A stretch of DNA of 64,000 nucleotides from Halichondria panicea. Taxonomy: Eukaryota; Porifera; Demospongiae; Suberitida; Halichondriidae. Where the stretch lies: positions 5,783,442 to 5,847,441 of the forward strand of contig NC_087379.1 of assembly GCF_963675165.1 (NCBI RefSeq), read 5' to 3'. Shown piece after piece: positions 1 to 10,955 of the stretch. A program made the translations under genes and the position numbers. The notes under the pieces were generated by a model. That model was given only the letters and a program-made list of their open reading frames with translations, was not told where the DNA came from and ran no database searches. Every line of letters starts with the position of its first letter. The stretch's first letter is position 1.

Positions 1-2190
1 TTATAGAGCAGCATCAATATTCGGGCCCATCAATTATCTCGTACAGAGAGCAGATTGAGAAGTTGTCTTCCACTGACAATACTCGTTGTAAGGGCTAAAC
101 AACAAATATAATCCACTACAAGCCTTCCCTTAATTGTCAGAAAAGAGCTGCATATAAAGCTTAATCCGAAACGATATAAAAGTTTAATTAAACTGCGTTG
201 TCTTATAAATTATTATATCAATAGATCATTATTATTATTATTATTATTATATCAATATAACTGTTAGCTTAAGAGGAACAGCTACAGCTGCAAGGCCGGG
301 CAGACAATGTGCTACCAGGTGGCAGTATAGATTTGCATTAATTAGGAGGGTGTGTGGCAATCGAAAATCGTTTTGCGCACAAGGAAATTTGGGATTTCCG
401 TAGCAGCAATTTTTATCAATGAACTTACAAAGTGGTAAATATAAAGTCCCTGTTCCGTTTACGTGCATAATACACTGATACAGCGCAAATTAAACGCTAA
501 AAAGGACGCTCAAGATAAGAGCTTTTTTCTGTTGTTAAAATTACTTTGGCCATGCACCCATGCAGCTATAGAAATTTTGCAGCTTGCTAGCTTTGTATTA
601 TAGCTACATGTAAGTTAGCTATAGCAATTATGCTAAGATTAAAATAGTGCAGTGAATGGTGCGTTCTATTTCTTTATTAGATCTATGTAGACTATAGGCT
701 TATAGCTAAGCATAATTTAGCTGGGTATAACCATATTATGTTACTAAAGGATTGTCGCTTTGTATTCAAAAACATAGCAAACCGCATTTGTAAAGTGAAA
801 TGGTATAATTATAGCAACGGTACAGTAAAATACGCTTTTAATACAGTATCAAAATGGAAACACTTTAAACGTACTATACGTAAACGGAATGGGATATTGA
901 GCGCTGTATACGTATATAGACAGATAACTAAGTCAGATAAGTATGGTATACTGTTGCAATTGTTTTTTTGGGCAAAACCACTATACCATTAAATTAACAT
1001 TGTGGCAATACAGCAGCATAATAATACATACCTCCAATTGTGTCGATACTTTACAGTGGTCTGGTCATACAAGGGTGTCCAGTATAATGCTCTCTCCAAC
1101 AAGTGTCACTTTCAACATCATCCTGCAATATATTTTTTCACATCAATTCTTACAAAAATAATTATAGTACCTTCAAAAAAGTACGACCACCATTTTGAAA
1201 GAACTTTAGACGTGAGAGGGAATTAGCTGTATTGTTGCGAATGGCGTGGTTTCCCTCTGGGCAGTTGGCGTCTCACAACTATAATGTACACGTGAAAAGC
1301 AGTAGATCTAGTATGTACAATAATTATAAATCAAAAAAACATAGCATCAAGTATGTACAGCATATAGCTAGATAACTAGTCTAGCTACGATACTCGAGGT
1401 GACTAGGATTGTCTCTTTGTTTGTTTTTTTGCAAAACGTATACTTGCAACGTGCAACGGTAAATTGCAACGCTTTTAATACAGTGTAAACGTACTGGTGT
1501 ACTACATAAATGGAACTTATATTGACCGCTTACTGCATGCATCTATACAATAATAGTGCAACGTACGCTATGACAAGTACAGTCGAAAACGGCAGTGGTT
1601 CTTGGTCAGACATGCATGCAATGGAACTAACGAATAGCTATTATATAGCACTCTGGACATTCACCGGGACCAGAGTATAGTCTCACAGTAAAGAAGCCAG
1701 AACTCAAGCATGGCTGTATAGTGCGCATTTGATGTATCAAGCTTTAAAATGAAACTGTATTTAGCTAGCTTCAATGCATGTGTGTATACAAGATTTAATT
1801 TATACTTCTTAGCTTTTACGCAACTAAGCTTTTTACCATTTGAAAATCTGTCCAAACAAATAACTTTTTTGGCACTTATAATATTATTTAGAGTGGTGCT
1901 TAGCAACTATAGTGTAGCTGTTTCCACGAGGCTATCAGATCAGTTGTGCATGTAGCCTTGAATTAAGGATGCGTTATTTCTAATTATGTAAGCGCTAGCA
2001 ACTTGGCGCTTAATTGGATAATTTGTTTTGTGAATTTGGCCCTTCAATTAGAGTGGCGCTGTAATTAGAAGAAGTAAATAACTCACTTATTGCGTGCTAT
2101 GAAACTTGGGCAATATAGGCTTCAATTGGTCTCCACTTTGTTTGAGCCCTTTTACTTGCTTGTCCTTCCTGCATATTATATTGTAGAGTT
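1..2190. other. gene-free AT-rich stretch
   Basis: I see no supportable gene here. Open frames are short (under 90 codons), overlap on both strands and have no recognisable motif. A short ATT microsatellite lies at about 226-250. Words such as CTTTTAATACAGT recur near 835 and 1470, suggesting old decayed repeats, but no element boundaries can be fixed. Confidence 0.5.
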
Positions 2191-2195
2191 ATTAC

Positions 2196-2412
2196 AGGGT
2201 GTCATACAGGATTTTAAAGTAGAGGGGGAAAATATAAGGCATTCTTTTAAGCTAAAAAAAGTCAACTGCATGTTATTTCAATACCCTCGTTAGTATACAG
2301 GCTATGGACACTCAGTCATACAACATTACTAATACCTGAATGCAAATTTTAGGGGGAGGGGGAGCGGAGCCAGAGGGAAATACTCCCCCTGTGTACTGTA
2401 TGACACCCTGGT
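2196..2412. mobile_element. MITE, CAGGGTGTC family, copy 1
   Basis: The ends are inverted repeats: CAGGGTGTCATACAGG at the left and its complement-like CTGTATGACACCCTG at the right. The interior (TCAACTG..TTATTTCAATACCC, then a G-rich run after AATGCAAATTTTAG) is shared with a second copy at 44904-45090, so this is a dispersed non-autonomous element. No target duplication is clear. The right end is the probable source of the adjacent satellite. Confidence 0.65.
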
Positions 2413-3003
2413 ACAATAATTATTATACAATAGCTGTGCAAATACATTGTACAGATGCTCCCCTGTGTAATGTAAGACACCCTGGTATAATAATTATTAT
2501 ACAATAGCTGTGCAAATACATTGTACAGATACTCCCCCTGGCCTGTGTACTGTATGACACCTGGTACAATAATTATTATATTATACAATAGCTGTGCAAA
2601 TACATTGTACAGATGCTCCCCTGTGTAATGTAAGACACCCTGGTATAATAATTATTATACAATAGCTGTGCAAATACATTGTACAGATACTCCCCCTGGC
2701 CTGTGTACTGTATGACACCTGGTACAATAATTATTATATTATACAATAGCTGTGCAAATACATTGTACAGATGCTCCCCTGTGTAATGTAAGACACCCTG
2801 GTATAATAATTATTATACAATAGCTGTGCAACTACATTGTACAGATACTCCCCCTGGCCTGTGTACTGTATGACACCTGGTACAATAATTATTATATTAT
2901 ACAATAGCTGTGCAAATACATTGTACAGATGCTCCCCTGTGTAATGTAAGACACCCTGGTACAATAATTATTATATACAATAGCTGTGCAAATACAATTG
3001 TAC
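2380..3003. repeat. 158-bp dimeric tandem repeat
   Basis: The marker GATGCTCCCC starts at 2454, 2612, 2770 and 2928, an exact 158-base period repeated about four times. Each unit is two related half-units of about 76 and 82 bases. Each half has a GACACC(C)TGGTA word, an AATAATTATTATA tract, CAATAGCTGTGCAAATACATTGTACAGAT and a CTCCCCTG word. The halves resemble the right terminus of the CAGGGTGTC MITE that abuts the array. Open frames on either strand are by-products of the period. Confidence 0.85.
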
Positions 3004-3430
3004 AGCATTGTTCAGCATGCATGTTGAGGGAAACTTACCTAGTTCCACAGTTTTGTCAAACAGCTCTCAAACCATGTCTAAACTCAACTTCTTTTCTTCT
3101 TTGCAAGAACAGCAAATTAAACCTGTTTCAGCACACCCATTACATTTAGCACAGTCCATTTAGCACATTAATCGAACATCAAAATTACAAGCCATGAAAA
3201 AGCACACTAATACAACACGTAGGCTGTGCTATATGCCTACAAAACAGCACATGTAGTGTGCTGAATCACTGTTTAGCACACCACAGTGCTAATATAGCAT
3301 ACGCTCAGGGTCTAAAACAGCACACCTCTTTTCTCTGTGTAGGGTTGGGCATGATTTGGAGTGCCACAGCAATTATATTGAGCACTGTGGGGACTGGTGC
3401 ATGGCATTTAGTCTCAAGTCCAGGCCGCAC
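3004..3430. other. gene-free stretch
   Basis: No gene is supported. The word TTTAGCACA recurs between 3145 and 3290. The segment from about 3339 (GGGCATGATTTGGAGTGCCA) is related to the 3' flank repeat found after other transporter copies, e.g. near 26119, 60296 and 62922. Confidence 0.45.
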
Positions 3431-3690
3431 TTTTGTCTGGTCCAATTCCTATGTGAACTCGTTAGAAGTCCAGACATTTCTTGGACTGGTAATTAATCAC
3501 ACAGGACATCTACCTACGCACACGATCGGGCATGAATATAATCAATCCAAGTACAGAAATAGGATCGATAAATTAATTGCCAATTGTGGGCGTGCACGTC
3601 CTGCATGTGCGGTTAATTATCGGTCCAAGAAATTCCTGGACTTCTAACACGAGTTTCACATAGGACCTTGACTCTCTGACCAGACTATCT
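3431..3690. mobile_element. foldback MITE with long arms
   Basis: Two long inverted arms of about 80 bases are visible. The left arm (about 3433-3510) contains CCTATGTGAAC..TTAGAAGTCCAG..ATTTCTTGGAC..TAATTAA. The right arm (about 3611-3690) is its imperfect reverse complement. A 130-codon open frame on the plus strand crosses both arms and has no family resemblance, so I treat it as spurious. Confidence 0.65.
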
Positions 3691-3710
3691 CCCCTAAGGA
3701 GGCCTCCAGA

Positions 3711-3985
3711 CTAGGTGGCATTGTGGTCCTAATTATAGAACCTGGCCATCAGGCTTCAATGTGACCACAATGCCAACAATTCCCACACATGGTAGAACCC
3801 AATGAAAGCATGCAATTATTAAGTACACTAGAATCACTACTGAATGTTTGCCTCAAGGTAGAGGGTAAATCACTACTATACTATAGACACAACATAAATA
3901 TACGTTATACACGTAATATAAACTAACGCAACTATACGTATAATTCTATCCGCATACTGTTATTTTCACTACACTTGATATACAT
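3711..3985. repeat. class-B 3' flank repeat with hairpin, copy 1
   Basis: A GGCATTGTGGTC arm near 3717 and a GACCACAATGCC arm near 3761 form an inverted repeat. They are followed by CACTACTGAATGTTTGCCTCAAGG. The same arrangement lies just 3' of transporter copies 3, 6, 7, 8, 10 and 11, so it belongs to the duplicated unit. Whether it acts in 3'-end formation is unknown. Confidence 0.6.
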
Positions 3986-3989
3986 GCAT

Positions 3990-5867
3990 TCATTGGGTGT
4001 CTGAGTCAGAATCGCTCTCAAAGTGAACATCTAAATCTTCGAAGTCACGATTATGACTCACATCTTTCTCGTAAAAATCTTCAATGTATTTTCTTACATT
4101 ACAAAGTTCATCACGTTGTCGATACTGATACCTCTTTGCTGCTACTACGAAAACCACAACACCTGCGACTGAGATCACAATGTTCATCAGGAAATAAACC
4201 AGTCCAGCTCGAGGGGAGTCTTGCCAGATACTAAACGGTAGAAGAATTCCAAGAATACCAATCAACTGAAATAGTCCTTTAATGGCAAAAAAAATTCCAA
4301 TGAGAAATCCTTTCATAGAGTGAGGGCTTTGAGCACATATGAATTCAAACACTCCACCATAGATAAATACATAGGCCACAGCAATAAGGACTTGCTGAAT
4401 AAAGAGAAAGTATGGGGAGACATTAAGGGAGAGAGTAGGATCAAATTCATTGTAATAATTATTTTGTCCAGGAGCAAACACTGAAGTAGCATTGCGGCCG
4501 CTAGGGAGAAGGTGACCAATTGTATCAACAAACAGTGAGCAAAACAGACTGACAGTTATGAGACAAAGACCAATTCCAATTCGCCTCAAAATACCAGGGA
4601 AGTATTTTTGAAAAAGAGGATGAATAAATTTGAGAAAAATAGGAACAAAAAGAATAATAAAGACGGGGTACAGAGTGCCACCATTAGTGAATATAGAGTC
4701 AACAATGTTGCTTACACTAATATCAGGTGGCCAAATGTTAGGCTCTGCTTTCATGTGATCTTTCAGTATACTGAGAAATGGCGCTGCAGCAATATCAGCC
4801 GTAAAGAATGGTCCAATTGAAAATAAAAGGACAACGATTCCAAAAAATGATTTCACATTCTCCACCTGCTCGGTAGTGAATGGTCCTCCATACTTGTCCT
4901 TGCCTAGATCCAGTCCAGTGGGTATGTTATCCTCCCAGAATGTAAAGGCACTGCGTTGAATAGGAATCTTGTTTCTTCTTGCAAAGTTGACAACTTTTGC
5001 AACCTCTTTGTAAGGATTATCAATGCCAGTGTCAATAACAAACCACCTGCGCTTAGCAACACAGAAAGTTGCAGGTAAACAAATAAGCTCAACTAATACG
5101 ACAAGTAGAAATAGGGAAAGGTTTAAGAAATTAGTGGCATAAGCTGCACTCCATACAAGTTTTCCAACGCTTATTCCAATATATAGTGTGAAGAGAAACC
5201 AGTGAACGAAGAGAAAGCTGTCTCTAGAAGGAGAATCATTTAATTGTTCAACCCCAAACTGAATAACATTGGCTAAAAATGCAGCAAATGCAATCAAGAA
5301 GGAGATAATTAGAAAAAGTCCAAGTATACCAATCACTACTACAAGTGATAAAAATATGGAATCAAAGGAATCAATAGTTGTAGTAAACATAATTGGTAAA
5401 ATAATGGCGTTCACAATACCACCGATAAGAACAAAAGTCAAGAGTCCACACCACGTGGTACACACACCACACCTCACAACTTTATATCTGCCATATCGAA
5501 CATCTGCCAAGTATCCAGCTAGAGGATAGAAGAGAAGCCAGAAAGCAAATACAGCATATATGCAACTATCTACCATCTCACTGGTAAATATTGGTGAGAA
5601 AAATATAGGTATTTTCATCAATAGGTTAGTGAATAAGAAATAATTTTCAGGATTCAGCAAGAAACCATATATGAAAGACATTAATGCAGTCCAACAGAGA
5701 ATCATTATTGCAGCCTTTGACTTGATTAGTACACTTTTCTTGTTGCCATATTTCCTGTGATTACTTGTCACGAGTGGTGTTGCTTCAGTGGCATCTCTGC
5801 TAGCATCTGGTGCAGGAGTTTCATGAAGGGAAGCTTGCTCTATAGTTCCTTGCTCACAACTAGCCAT
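3990..5867 (-). CDS. POT/SLC15-like transporter, copy 1
   Basis: This is a single-exon gene of 625 aa, likely a proton-coupled oligopeptide transporter-type protein (major facilitator superfamily). The first POT signature reads GYLADVRYGRYKVV at residues 118-131. A NVIQFGVEQLN..RDSF block lies at 200-218. The family's TM10 glutamate is at about 508 in FEFICAQSPHSMKG. About 10-12 hydrophobic segments are visible. The N terminus is a soluble tail with a TEATPLV dileucine-like motif (residues 27-33), and the C terminus is acidic (DLDVHFESDSDSD). The usual ExxER motif of TM1 is not seen, and the Asn of the second POT signature appears as Gly (LYIGISVG), so proton coupling is uncertain. A sequon (N459-A-T) lies in a variable loop. 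Minus-strand neighbours are tandem paralogs. The substrate is unknown. The family call is firm; the SLC15A4-like assignment is inference. Confidence 0.88.
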   Translation of the reverse strand: MASCEQGTIEQASLHETPAPDASRDATEATPLVTSNHRKYGNKKSVLIKSKAAIMILCWTALMSFIYGFLLNPENYFLFTNLLMKIPIFFSPIFTSEMVDSCIYAVFAFWLLFYPLAGYLADVRYGRYKVVRCGVCTTWCGLLTFVLIGGIVNAIILPIMFTTTIDSFDSIFLSLVVVIGILGLFLIISFLIAFAAFLANVIQFGVEQLNDSPSRDSFLFVHWFLFTLYIGISVGKLVWSAAYATNFLNLSLFLLVVLVELICLPATFCVAKRRWFVIDTGIDNPYKEVAKVVNFARRNKIPIQRSAFTFWEDNIPTGLDLGKDKYGGPFTTEQVENVKSFFGIVVLLFSIGPFFTADIAAAPFLSILKDHMKAEPNIWPPDISVSNIVDSIFTNGGTLYPVFIILFVPIFLKFIHPLFQKYFPGILRRIGIGLCLITVSLFCSLFVDTIGHLLPSGRNATSVFAPGQNNYYNEFDPTLSLNVSPYFLFIQQVLIAVAYVFIYGGVFEFICAQSPHSMKGFLIGIFFAIKGLFQLIGILGILLPFSIWQDSPRAGLVYFLMNIVISVAGVVVFVVAAKRYQYRQRDELCNVRKYIEDFYEKDVSHNRDFEDLDVHFESDSDSDTQ

Positions 5868-6360
5868 TGTTCTTATAGTGAGTCGGATAGCTATCTAAAG
5901 AAATGCCCAGTTATTGCTCACTGCATGAACAAGTAAAAGCTAATAATTCAATAAAAATTATTGTGGCAAGAATAATAGAATTATAGAGGAGCCCTACAAC
6001 ATGCACCCAGAAAACACCAAATCATTACCCTGCCCACGCAGCAGGGGTAGAGTAGAGTAAATGATGTGTGTGGACACAAAAATGAGCAAACTAGACACTT
6101 TCATTGGACTGCTTTATTGATTCACGTCATTATCCCGATTCACGATCATTCTCCATAATGATAATAATAAAAATTATTATTATAATATAAGGACATTACA
6201 GTAAAAAGTTATTGTATCCGTTTTGCCGCTGTGGATCCGATGTTATCCAAAGCCCCCAGATACTGGGGGGATATTAGCGCATGCGCAAGCAGTCGATACC
6301 AGGCCCACTTCCCTAAGTGAAGTGGGAAGTGCGGCCTGGGATCGAGGCTACCCACTGCCC
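5868..6360. repeat. 5' flank of array unit plus small MITE
   Basis: The block at about 5985-6150 (TGCACCCAGAAAACACC, a CAGCAGGGGTAGAGT word and ACACTTTCATTG) recurs upstream of other transporter copies at about 25770, 34055, 59965 and 62585. It also occurs in opposite orientation at 10510 and 17685. A TAGCCTCGATcCCAGGCC-type inverted-repeat element lies at about 6286-6352, with relatives at 17460 and 46320. No gene is seen. Confidence 0.5.
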
Positions 6361-6925
6361 GGATGTTATTTGTCTAGTAGAAACATGGTTGTGTAGTATA
6401 GATAATGAGTTGCACATTCCTAACTACAATGTTATTAGATTAGATAGAACAGGAATGCTATGAAATTCACAATATATAGCATTCGTTTAGTATTTTACTT
6501 TCAGGACCTCGTGGTCTTGAATTTGGGCTTGTCACTTTAATCAGAGATCACCTCAAATTATGTCTTGGTGTCTTTTATCGTCCACCGTCCTCAAGATATT
6601 CTATTTTTGATACTTTCTCAGACGCATTACTTACTTACTATAAATCAGTCTTGTCTATCGGATTTAAGTGACTTCAAGTTAGTTTCTATCCTTCACATTA
6701 CATGTATGCACACTTGTTAAAATGTTTGTGTAACTTTTCGTTATCACAAATTGTCACTCGTTTTTCGGGCACAGTCCACTCATCGACCATTGATTTGGTG
6801 CTTGTTTCAAGGCTGAACAGTGTAGAGAACTCTACTTCCATACCTGAACTGGCCAATTCAGGTTTATTCCTCGTTCTGAAAAAAGACTGTCCACTCAAAG
6901 AAAGAGTTATCAGAAAACAATAGGG
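6361..6925 (+). pseudogene. LINE endonuclease-domain fragment
   Basis: Translating the plus strand gives DVICLVETWL near 6365, then PNYNVIRLDRTG, then GPRGLEFGLVTL..CLGVFYRPPSS near 6505-6590, and finally STIDLVLVSRLNSVENS..PELANSG near 6790-6870. This is the order seen in the APE-type endonuclease domain of CR1/L2-like non-LTR retrotransposons (ETWL motif, YRPP motif, and a late TxxTxxDLVL-type segment). Frameshifts and stops break the frame and no reverse transcriptase follows, so it is a short dead fragment. Confidence 0.65.
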
Positions 6926-7110
6926 CCGTAGATAGCTTAGGTTTTCTGGGGTGGTAACATAACAGCAGACACAATTTACTAAAAAAAAAAAAGGTAAACT
7001 CATATCCTACGAGTATAGCTGTTTATGACAACTTGTAACTTGTTGTGGCACCAACTTAGCTATTCATGGAGCAAGAAAAGCTCTGCCTAAAAAAAAGGTA
7101 ATAGCTTTTT
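6922..7110. repeat. dispersed repeat, GCCGTAGATAG family
   Basis: Begins AGGGCCGTAGATAG and contains CAACTTGTAACTTG and TGTGGCACCAACTTAGCTAT. A second copy lies at about 40050-40275 with the same order of words and ends in a similar AAAAAAGGTAAT tract. It is non-coding. Terminal repeats are not clear. Confidence 0.5.
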
Positions 7111-7399
7111 CCAGCAGGCTAGCTGCATGCATGCGAAAAAATGGTTTGGAATGACCCATTCTTGAATTGCAAAATTGCACCCAAATGCAATTCAAGTAAC
7201 CAAAAATGGGTCATTTCTTTTTTTTACAGTGCAACTTTGTTCACCTTACGTAATTATAGCAGCACGCTAAATATAGACCAAGTCCTGTATGTACTTTGGC
7301 TGATCGAACACTTTTTATATATACGCGTACGCTAGAATATAAATTAAGCGTAAGCCTGTAAGACCATGCCCCAATTCGCGTACGTAGAGTACAGAAAAC

Positions 7400-8360
7400 T
7401 TTTATCACTCCCTTCCCCTTCAGAGCTTCCATAAAAGCCTCTGGAGTACCACTTTTGGACCTCAGTGTCACCAGAGCGCTGTGCTCAAGGCCAAGTTGGA
7501 CCAGTCTCTTTGCCTGGGCTGCAGTAATGCTTGGCTTCCCCAGAGACCTGATGAGGGCATCAAATCGGTGGAACCTCTACTTTTGTGAGGTCCATAGCTC
7601 CATCTGCTTCTTAGCAGACCGAATAGGGAGGTTGGGGAGGCAGCTGATCAGTGCATGGTGTGTCATAACTGCCTCCATCGCCAGGACATCTGGAAATGCC
7701 CTATGAGCTCCTGTGCATGAGTATGATCATAATATAACACAGTTTGCCAACCTTCCAGACAAGTTCTATCGTGTGTAAGTATAGGTCCTACATCCCAAGT
7801 TTTTTTGCCAGCAAGGTGACTGTCCCCATTTTTCTTCATCTGGACAATACATGTGCATGTACAGTGAATAATTATGTAGTGGCCCCGGGTTAGGTATATA
7901 GAATCCATCATAGGAACCAACCCATTTTTTGTCATCACCCCTGTTCACAACATTTTTTCGTACCTGACCACAGGACCATTCTGCTAACTTGGTGGCATGG
8001 ATCTCCAGCTTCTGAAGGATGCGATGCCATTGTGTGATGGAACATGGTGGAAGACCCAACCAGCCATTCAACTGAACGTATCAACGTGCAGGTGGCCATT
8101 GAGGAGAAAGGACAACACTGCCATGGATAGTATTGTTGCCATGAACAGCTCAAATCGTGGATAGTACAATGTCCAAAGCACTGAAGAGAAACGCCTCCAC
8201 TCGACACAAATGAAGACAGTGTATTAACATCAAGAGACAACCAACCTGCTGTGCGACTAATGCTAGTTCAGGAACTTGGACACTCGTGCTGATTGTACCG
8301 AGACTGGGGTCTGTTGGCATACTTGCGTTTGTCCCATCTACTACTGAAGGCACTCCTTTG
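7400..8360 (-). pseudogene. decayed transposase-like relic
   Basis: On the minus strand several frames give pieces that line up with each other but not in one frame: KKWVGSYDGFYI followed by a shifted SIYLTRGHYIIIH (about 7860-7940), with upstream hydrophobic pieces near 8150-8350. An SYDGFYLTRGHYSNN-like segment is something I associate with a repeated transposon protein of sponges and cnidarians, but I cannot name the superfamily. Frameshifts throughout mean it is dead. What was seen is only the motif; the family is inference. Confidence 0.35.
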
Positions 8361-8501
8361 CTACAAATCTGGCTCTGTATTTATGTGAATTGTGTTATTT
8401 TGTTATTGTTTGTGTAGCTACCTGATTTTTTTGCAGCTTGTAGTTAATTTAATTGAAGACATTCTCACCAAACCACAATGTTGTTACTTGTGGTTACTAC
8501 T

Positions 8502-8861
8502 ACCGTAAGACCTCGATTTAAAGCGACACTTTTTTTTAATAATTACGAAGCCAGAGGTCGCTTCTTTTGGAGGTTGAAAAATTATATTGAAGTCCTGGTG
8601 TTGCATATTTAGAAGGTCGCATCTAATTAGAGGTAACTTTACAGAGTCCACTTGCCTCGATTTCAGGTCGCTTAAAAACACTATTTTCCAGTGGGTTACA
8701 ATCGAGGCTAGGGAGTGGCTACATTTACCTCTATTTAGAATGCGACATTAAAAAATAATTGTCAACGCAGCTGTCGCTATTTTTAGAGGTCAGAAAATTG
8801 CTGAAGCTCCTGGGTGTCGCACATTTGGAGGGTTGCCTTAAATCGAGGTCTTACGGTATAC
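8502..8861. mobile_element. MITE with GTAAGACCTCGATTTAA ends
   Basis: The left end, ACCGTAAGACCTCGATTTAA, is the near-exact reverse complement of the right end, TTAAATCGAGGTCTTACGGT, about 350 bases later. TA dinucleotides flank both ends, as in Tc1/mariner-type insertions. The interior repeats a GAGGTCGC word several times. It is non-coding. Confidence 0.75.
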
Positions 8862-9035
8862 TAGCGTATGCATTGAAATTGAGTGCAAGTCTCAGATTGC
8901 ACACGTGATCTAAACGTTGCATTTTTGTGGTTAAGTTATGTCAATTTGTTACTATGTGCGCCCACCCTTAAACGAAAAATTCCCTGGATCAAAGAAATTA
9001 TCAGAGCAATAACCAATACTTTTTCGGAGATCAAA

Positions 9036-9262
9036 TTAAGCTGGTGATGCTAAAAAGTTCAAAGAAACCTTGTGGTGTCCATGATTCAGAAAAGCAAGAA
9101 GAATTTGTTTGACATATTGAATACTCATGATGATAAACTGTTTTGAAACAATAAACATCCTGAATGGTAACACTTGTTCGATCACTACAGAGAATGGCAG
9201 GACACCAATTGTAAAGGCCACTGCACTAAACATTTTTTCCATTCTTGTTGCCGTTTGACCTC
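9036..9262 (-). CDS. possible terminal exon, unknown membrane protein
   Basis: A minus-strand frame starts right after a good acceptor (TTTCCTTTGATTTCAG, about 9263-9278) and runs 75 codons to a stop at 9036. The protein is hydrophobic (IGVLPFSVVIEQVLPF and a later FIIMSIQYVKQILLAF segment). I do not recognise it and see no upstream exon. It could be an orphan exon or chance. The DNA at about 9400-9440, with a TAGAGCACTAAAGTGC word, recurs near 13365, so part of this region is repetitive. Confidence 0.22.
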
Positions 9263-9704
9263 TGAAATCAAAGGAAATGCAGTGCCAATATATAGCATAT
9301 TGCACTGTGGTCAGTTCTGTATATGGCATACAAAAATAGAGTGAAGATCCCATCTCCCATCCAATCATAAGACAGTTATGCATTATTATGCTAGACAGCA
9401 TAACTAGAGCACTAAAGTGCAAACCCTCGGCTGGTGACATGATTATAAAGAAACCAGAAGACTGATATAATGCAGTGCATAATTATAGTGATGTTGTTAT
9501 CATCATCATGCATGACTTGCACAGCAACTCAGGAGCAATAAAACTAAACCAGACTGGAGGCATGCTGAAACATTTGAGAACAGGTAGTAGTACTATAGAT
9601 AATATGCACTGTGGATTAGGATCACAGCAAAGAAGCCTGGAGTCTCAGAGAAGTATGGCTCCAGGTCCTAATCCCAGTCAGCTAAAAGCAGGAGCTATAA
9701 TTCA

Positions 9705-9790
9705 AGCTTTCTGCTTTAGTGACCCTGTTCCATTGTTCTTGGTATATACAGCTTTCTACTTTAGTGACCCTGTTCCATCATTCTTGGTAC
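9705..9790. repeat. 43-bp tandem duplication
   Basis: The segment CTTTAGTGACCCTGTTCC..TTCTTGGTA occurs twice in direct tandem (about 9713 and 9757) with one or two differences. It is non-coding. Confidence 0.7.
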
Positions 9791-9889
9791 AGGATCACTT
9801 CAGTTATAAGTAACGCATGTGCAAGTTCTGTTCAAGCTACGTACATTTTGCTCGCTTTTATTAGACAACGAAGCTTTAACACCAAAAGC

Positions 9890-10225
9890 CAAAGTACTAA
9901 CTTGTTGTGTGGAAGCTACTCATGCTGTAAACGCAGTGCTAGAACATCCAGGTAAGCAGACCTAGTCACAAGCTTGTTCAAGCTTCTTAGCTTTTGCTCG
10001 ACAAAGAAGCTTTAACATCAAAATCTGCCACTATTTAAATCAAGATATTGTTGTGTGAAGGCTATCCATGCTGTAAACGCAGTGCTGTGGCATCCAGGTG
10101 AGTAGAAAAGCACCAACCGACTACTGAGCTACTATACCTGTGGCCGCCCACGCGCGCCTCGGGTAACAAACCAACAGACTACTATACCCGTGGCCGCCCA
10201 CGCGCCTCGGGTTAATAATGCATGG
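9890..10225. repeat. dispersed repeat, TGTAAACGCAGTGCT family
   Basis: GGAAGCTACTCATGCTGTAAACGCAGTGCT near 9912 is repeated near 10055 with different spacing, and GTGGCCGCCCACGCGC occurs near 10141 and 10190. The same order (GGCTATCCATGC, GTAAACGCAGTGCT, GCCAGGTGAG, GTGGCCGCTCACGCG) appears at 14205-14330 and in part at 49540-49640. No coding signal. Confidence 0.5.
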
Positions 10226-10870
10226 CAGTTACTATACAATAATTATTGTAATTCCAGCCACTGAAAAGCAGAGCAAAACTACCATCATTTTTTTCGCATC
10301 TACCGTATAGCGCGAAATTTTTAAGGGGCTTAATTTTCGCGGATTTCGTGGGTTAGAATTCTACCACGAAAATTGTTCTTTAATTAGAATTACCTGCTAT
10401 AACCAAGAATCTTGGGGATTGAGATATCTTAGTCAGTATACTGCAGTGATCCACCCACGCGCAAACAATGGGTATATACCAGGCCCTCTTTTCCCTGGGC
10501 TAGCAGTCTATGAAAGTGTCTAGTTCGCTCAACAGCTCATTTTTGTGCCCCCACCAACACACACCGATCATTCTACCCCTGCTGTGTTCTGCGCATGAAT
10601 GGGGTAACATTCCCAAACAGGGTTTCAAAGAGAGTGGAGGTGGGGGGTGTCCTGGGATTTCCCTTCCAGCCCAAGAGTCCCCCTCTATATAGAAATTTGG
10701 GAATTTATATCAAAATATGTTATTATCCGAGAAACATAGCTTTGATTCTTGCTAACTCTCTCACGACTATTTCCGGGAGAGGACTCCTCATTTAAGCATT
10801 TCCCCCATTATAATTATATACTACCAGCTAAATATCTTGTATTAAACCCTATGGCACAGTTACACAATTA
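10226..10870. other. repeat-rich gap
   Basis: Holds one end of a TACCGTATAGCGCGAAA-type MITE (about 10304-10400), a CCAAGAATCTTGGGG word shared with 17538, and an inverted copy of the array's 5' flank repeat (about 10510-10640), which is the reverse complement of the block near 5985-6100. Two short plus-strand frames here come from that repeat and are not genes. Confidence 0.5.
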
Positions 10871-10955
10871 ATCCTCCCTAGAGTGCATGGCAGACCTTCT
10901 TGCACTGAATGAGGGCATTAACGGTGGAGCTCTTGCCAACAATGAGGTACAATGG
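10871..10955 (-). pseudogene. LSG1 P-loop exon relic
   Basis: The minus strand reads VGKSSTVNALIQCKKVCHA, which matches the G1/P-loop exon of the circularly permuted GTPase LSG1 (family form GxPNVGKSSTIN). A deletion after CKKV removes the PVSATPGRTKHFQ part and a stop follows. It lies 3' of transporter copy 2. Equivalent relics lie 3' of copies 4 and 9. Confidence 0.6.

Noticed and set aside
738-1226. Overlapping short frames of 70-85 codons
   Set aside because: AT-rich, overlapping in several frames, no motif and no splice context.
2349-2964. Minus-strand frames of 76-79 codons with repeated YNVFAQLLYN-like segments
   Set aside because: They are translations of the 158-bp tandem repeat, not proteins.
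2380-3003. CRISPR-like array
   Set aside because: Units are contiguous 158-bp repeats without unique spacers, and the genome is eukaryotic.
3258-3647. 130-codon open frame on the plus strand
   Set aside because: It crosses both arms of a foldback repeat and has no recognisable motif.
4313-5529. Frames antisense to or shifted within transporter copy 1 (and the same in the other copies)
   Set aside because: They recur at the same relative place in every copy as shadows of the conserved coding sequence.
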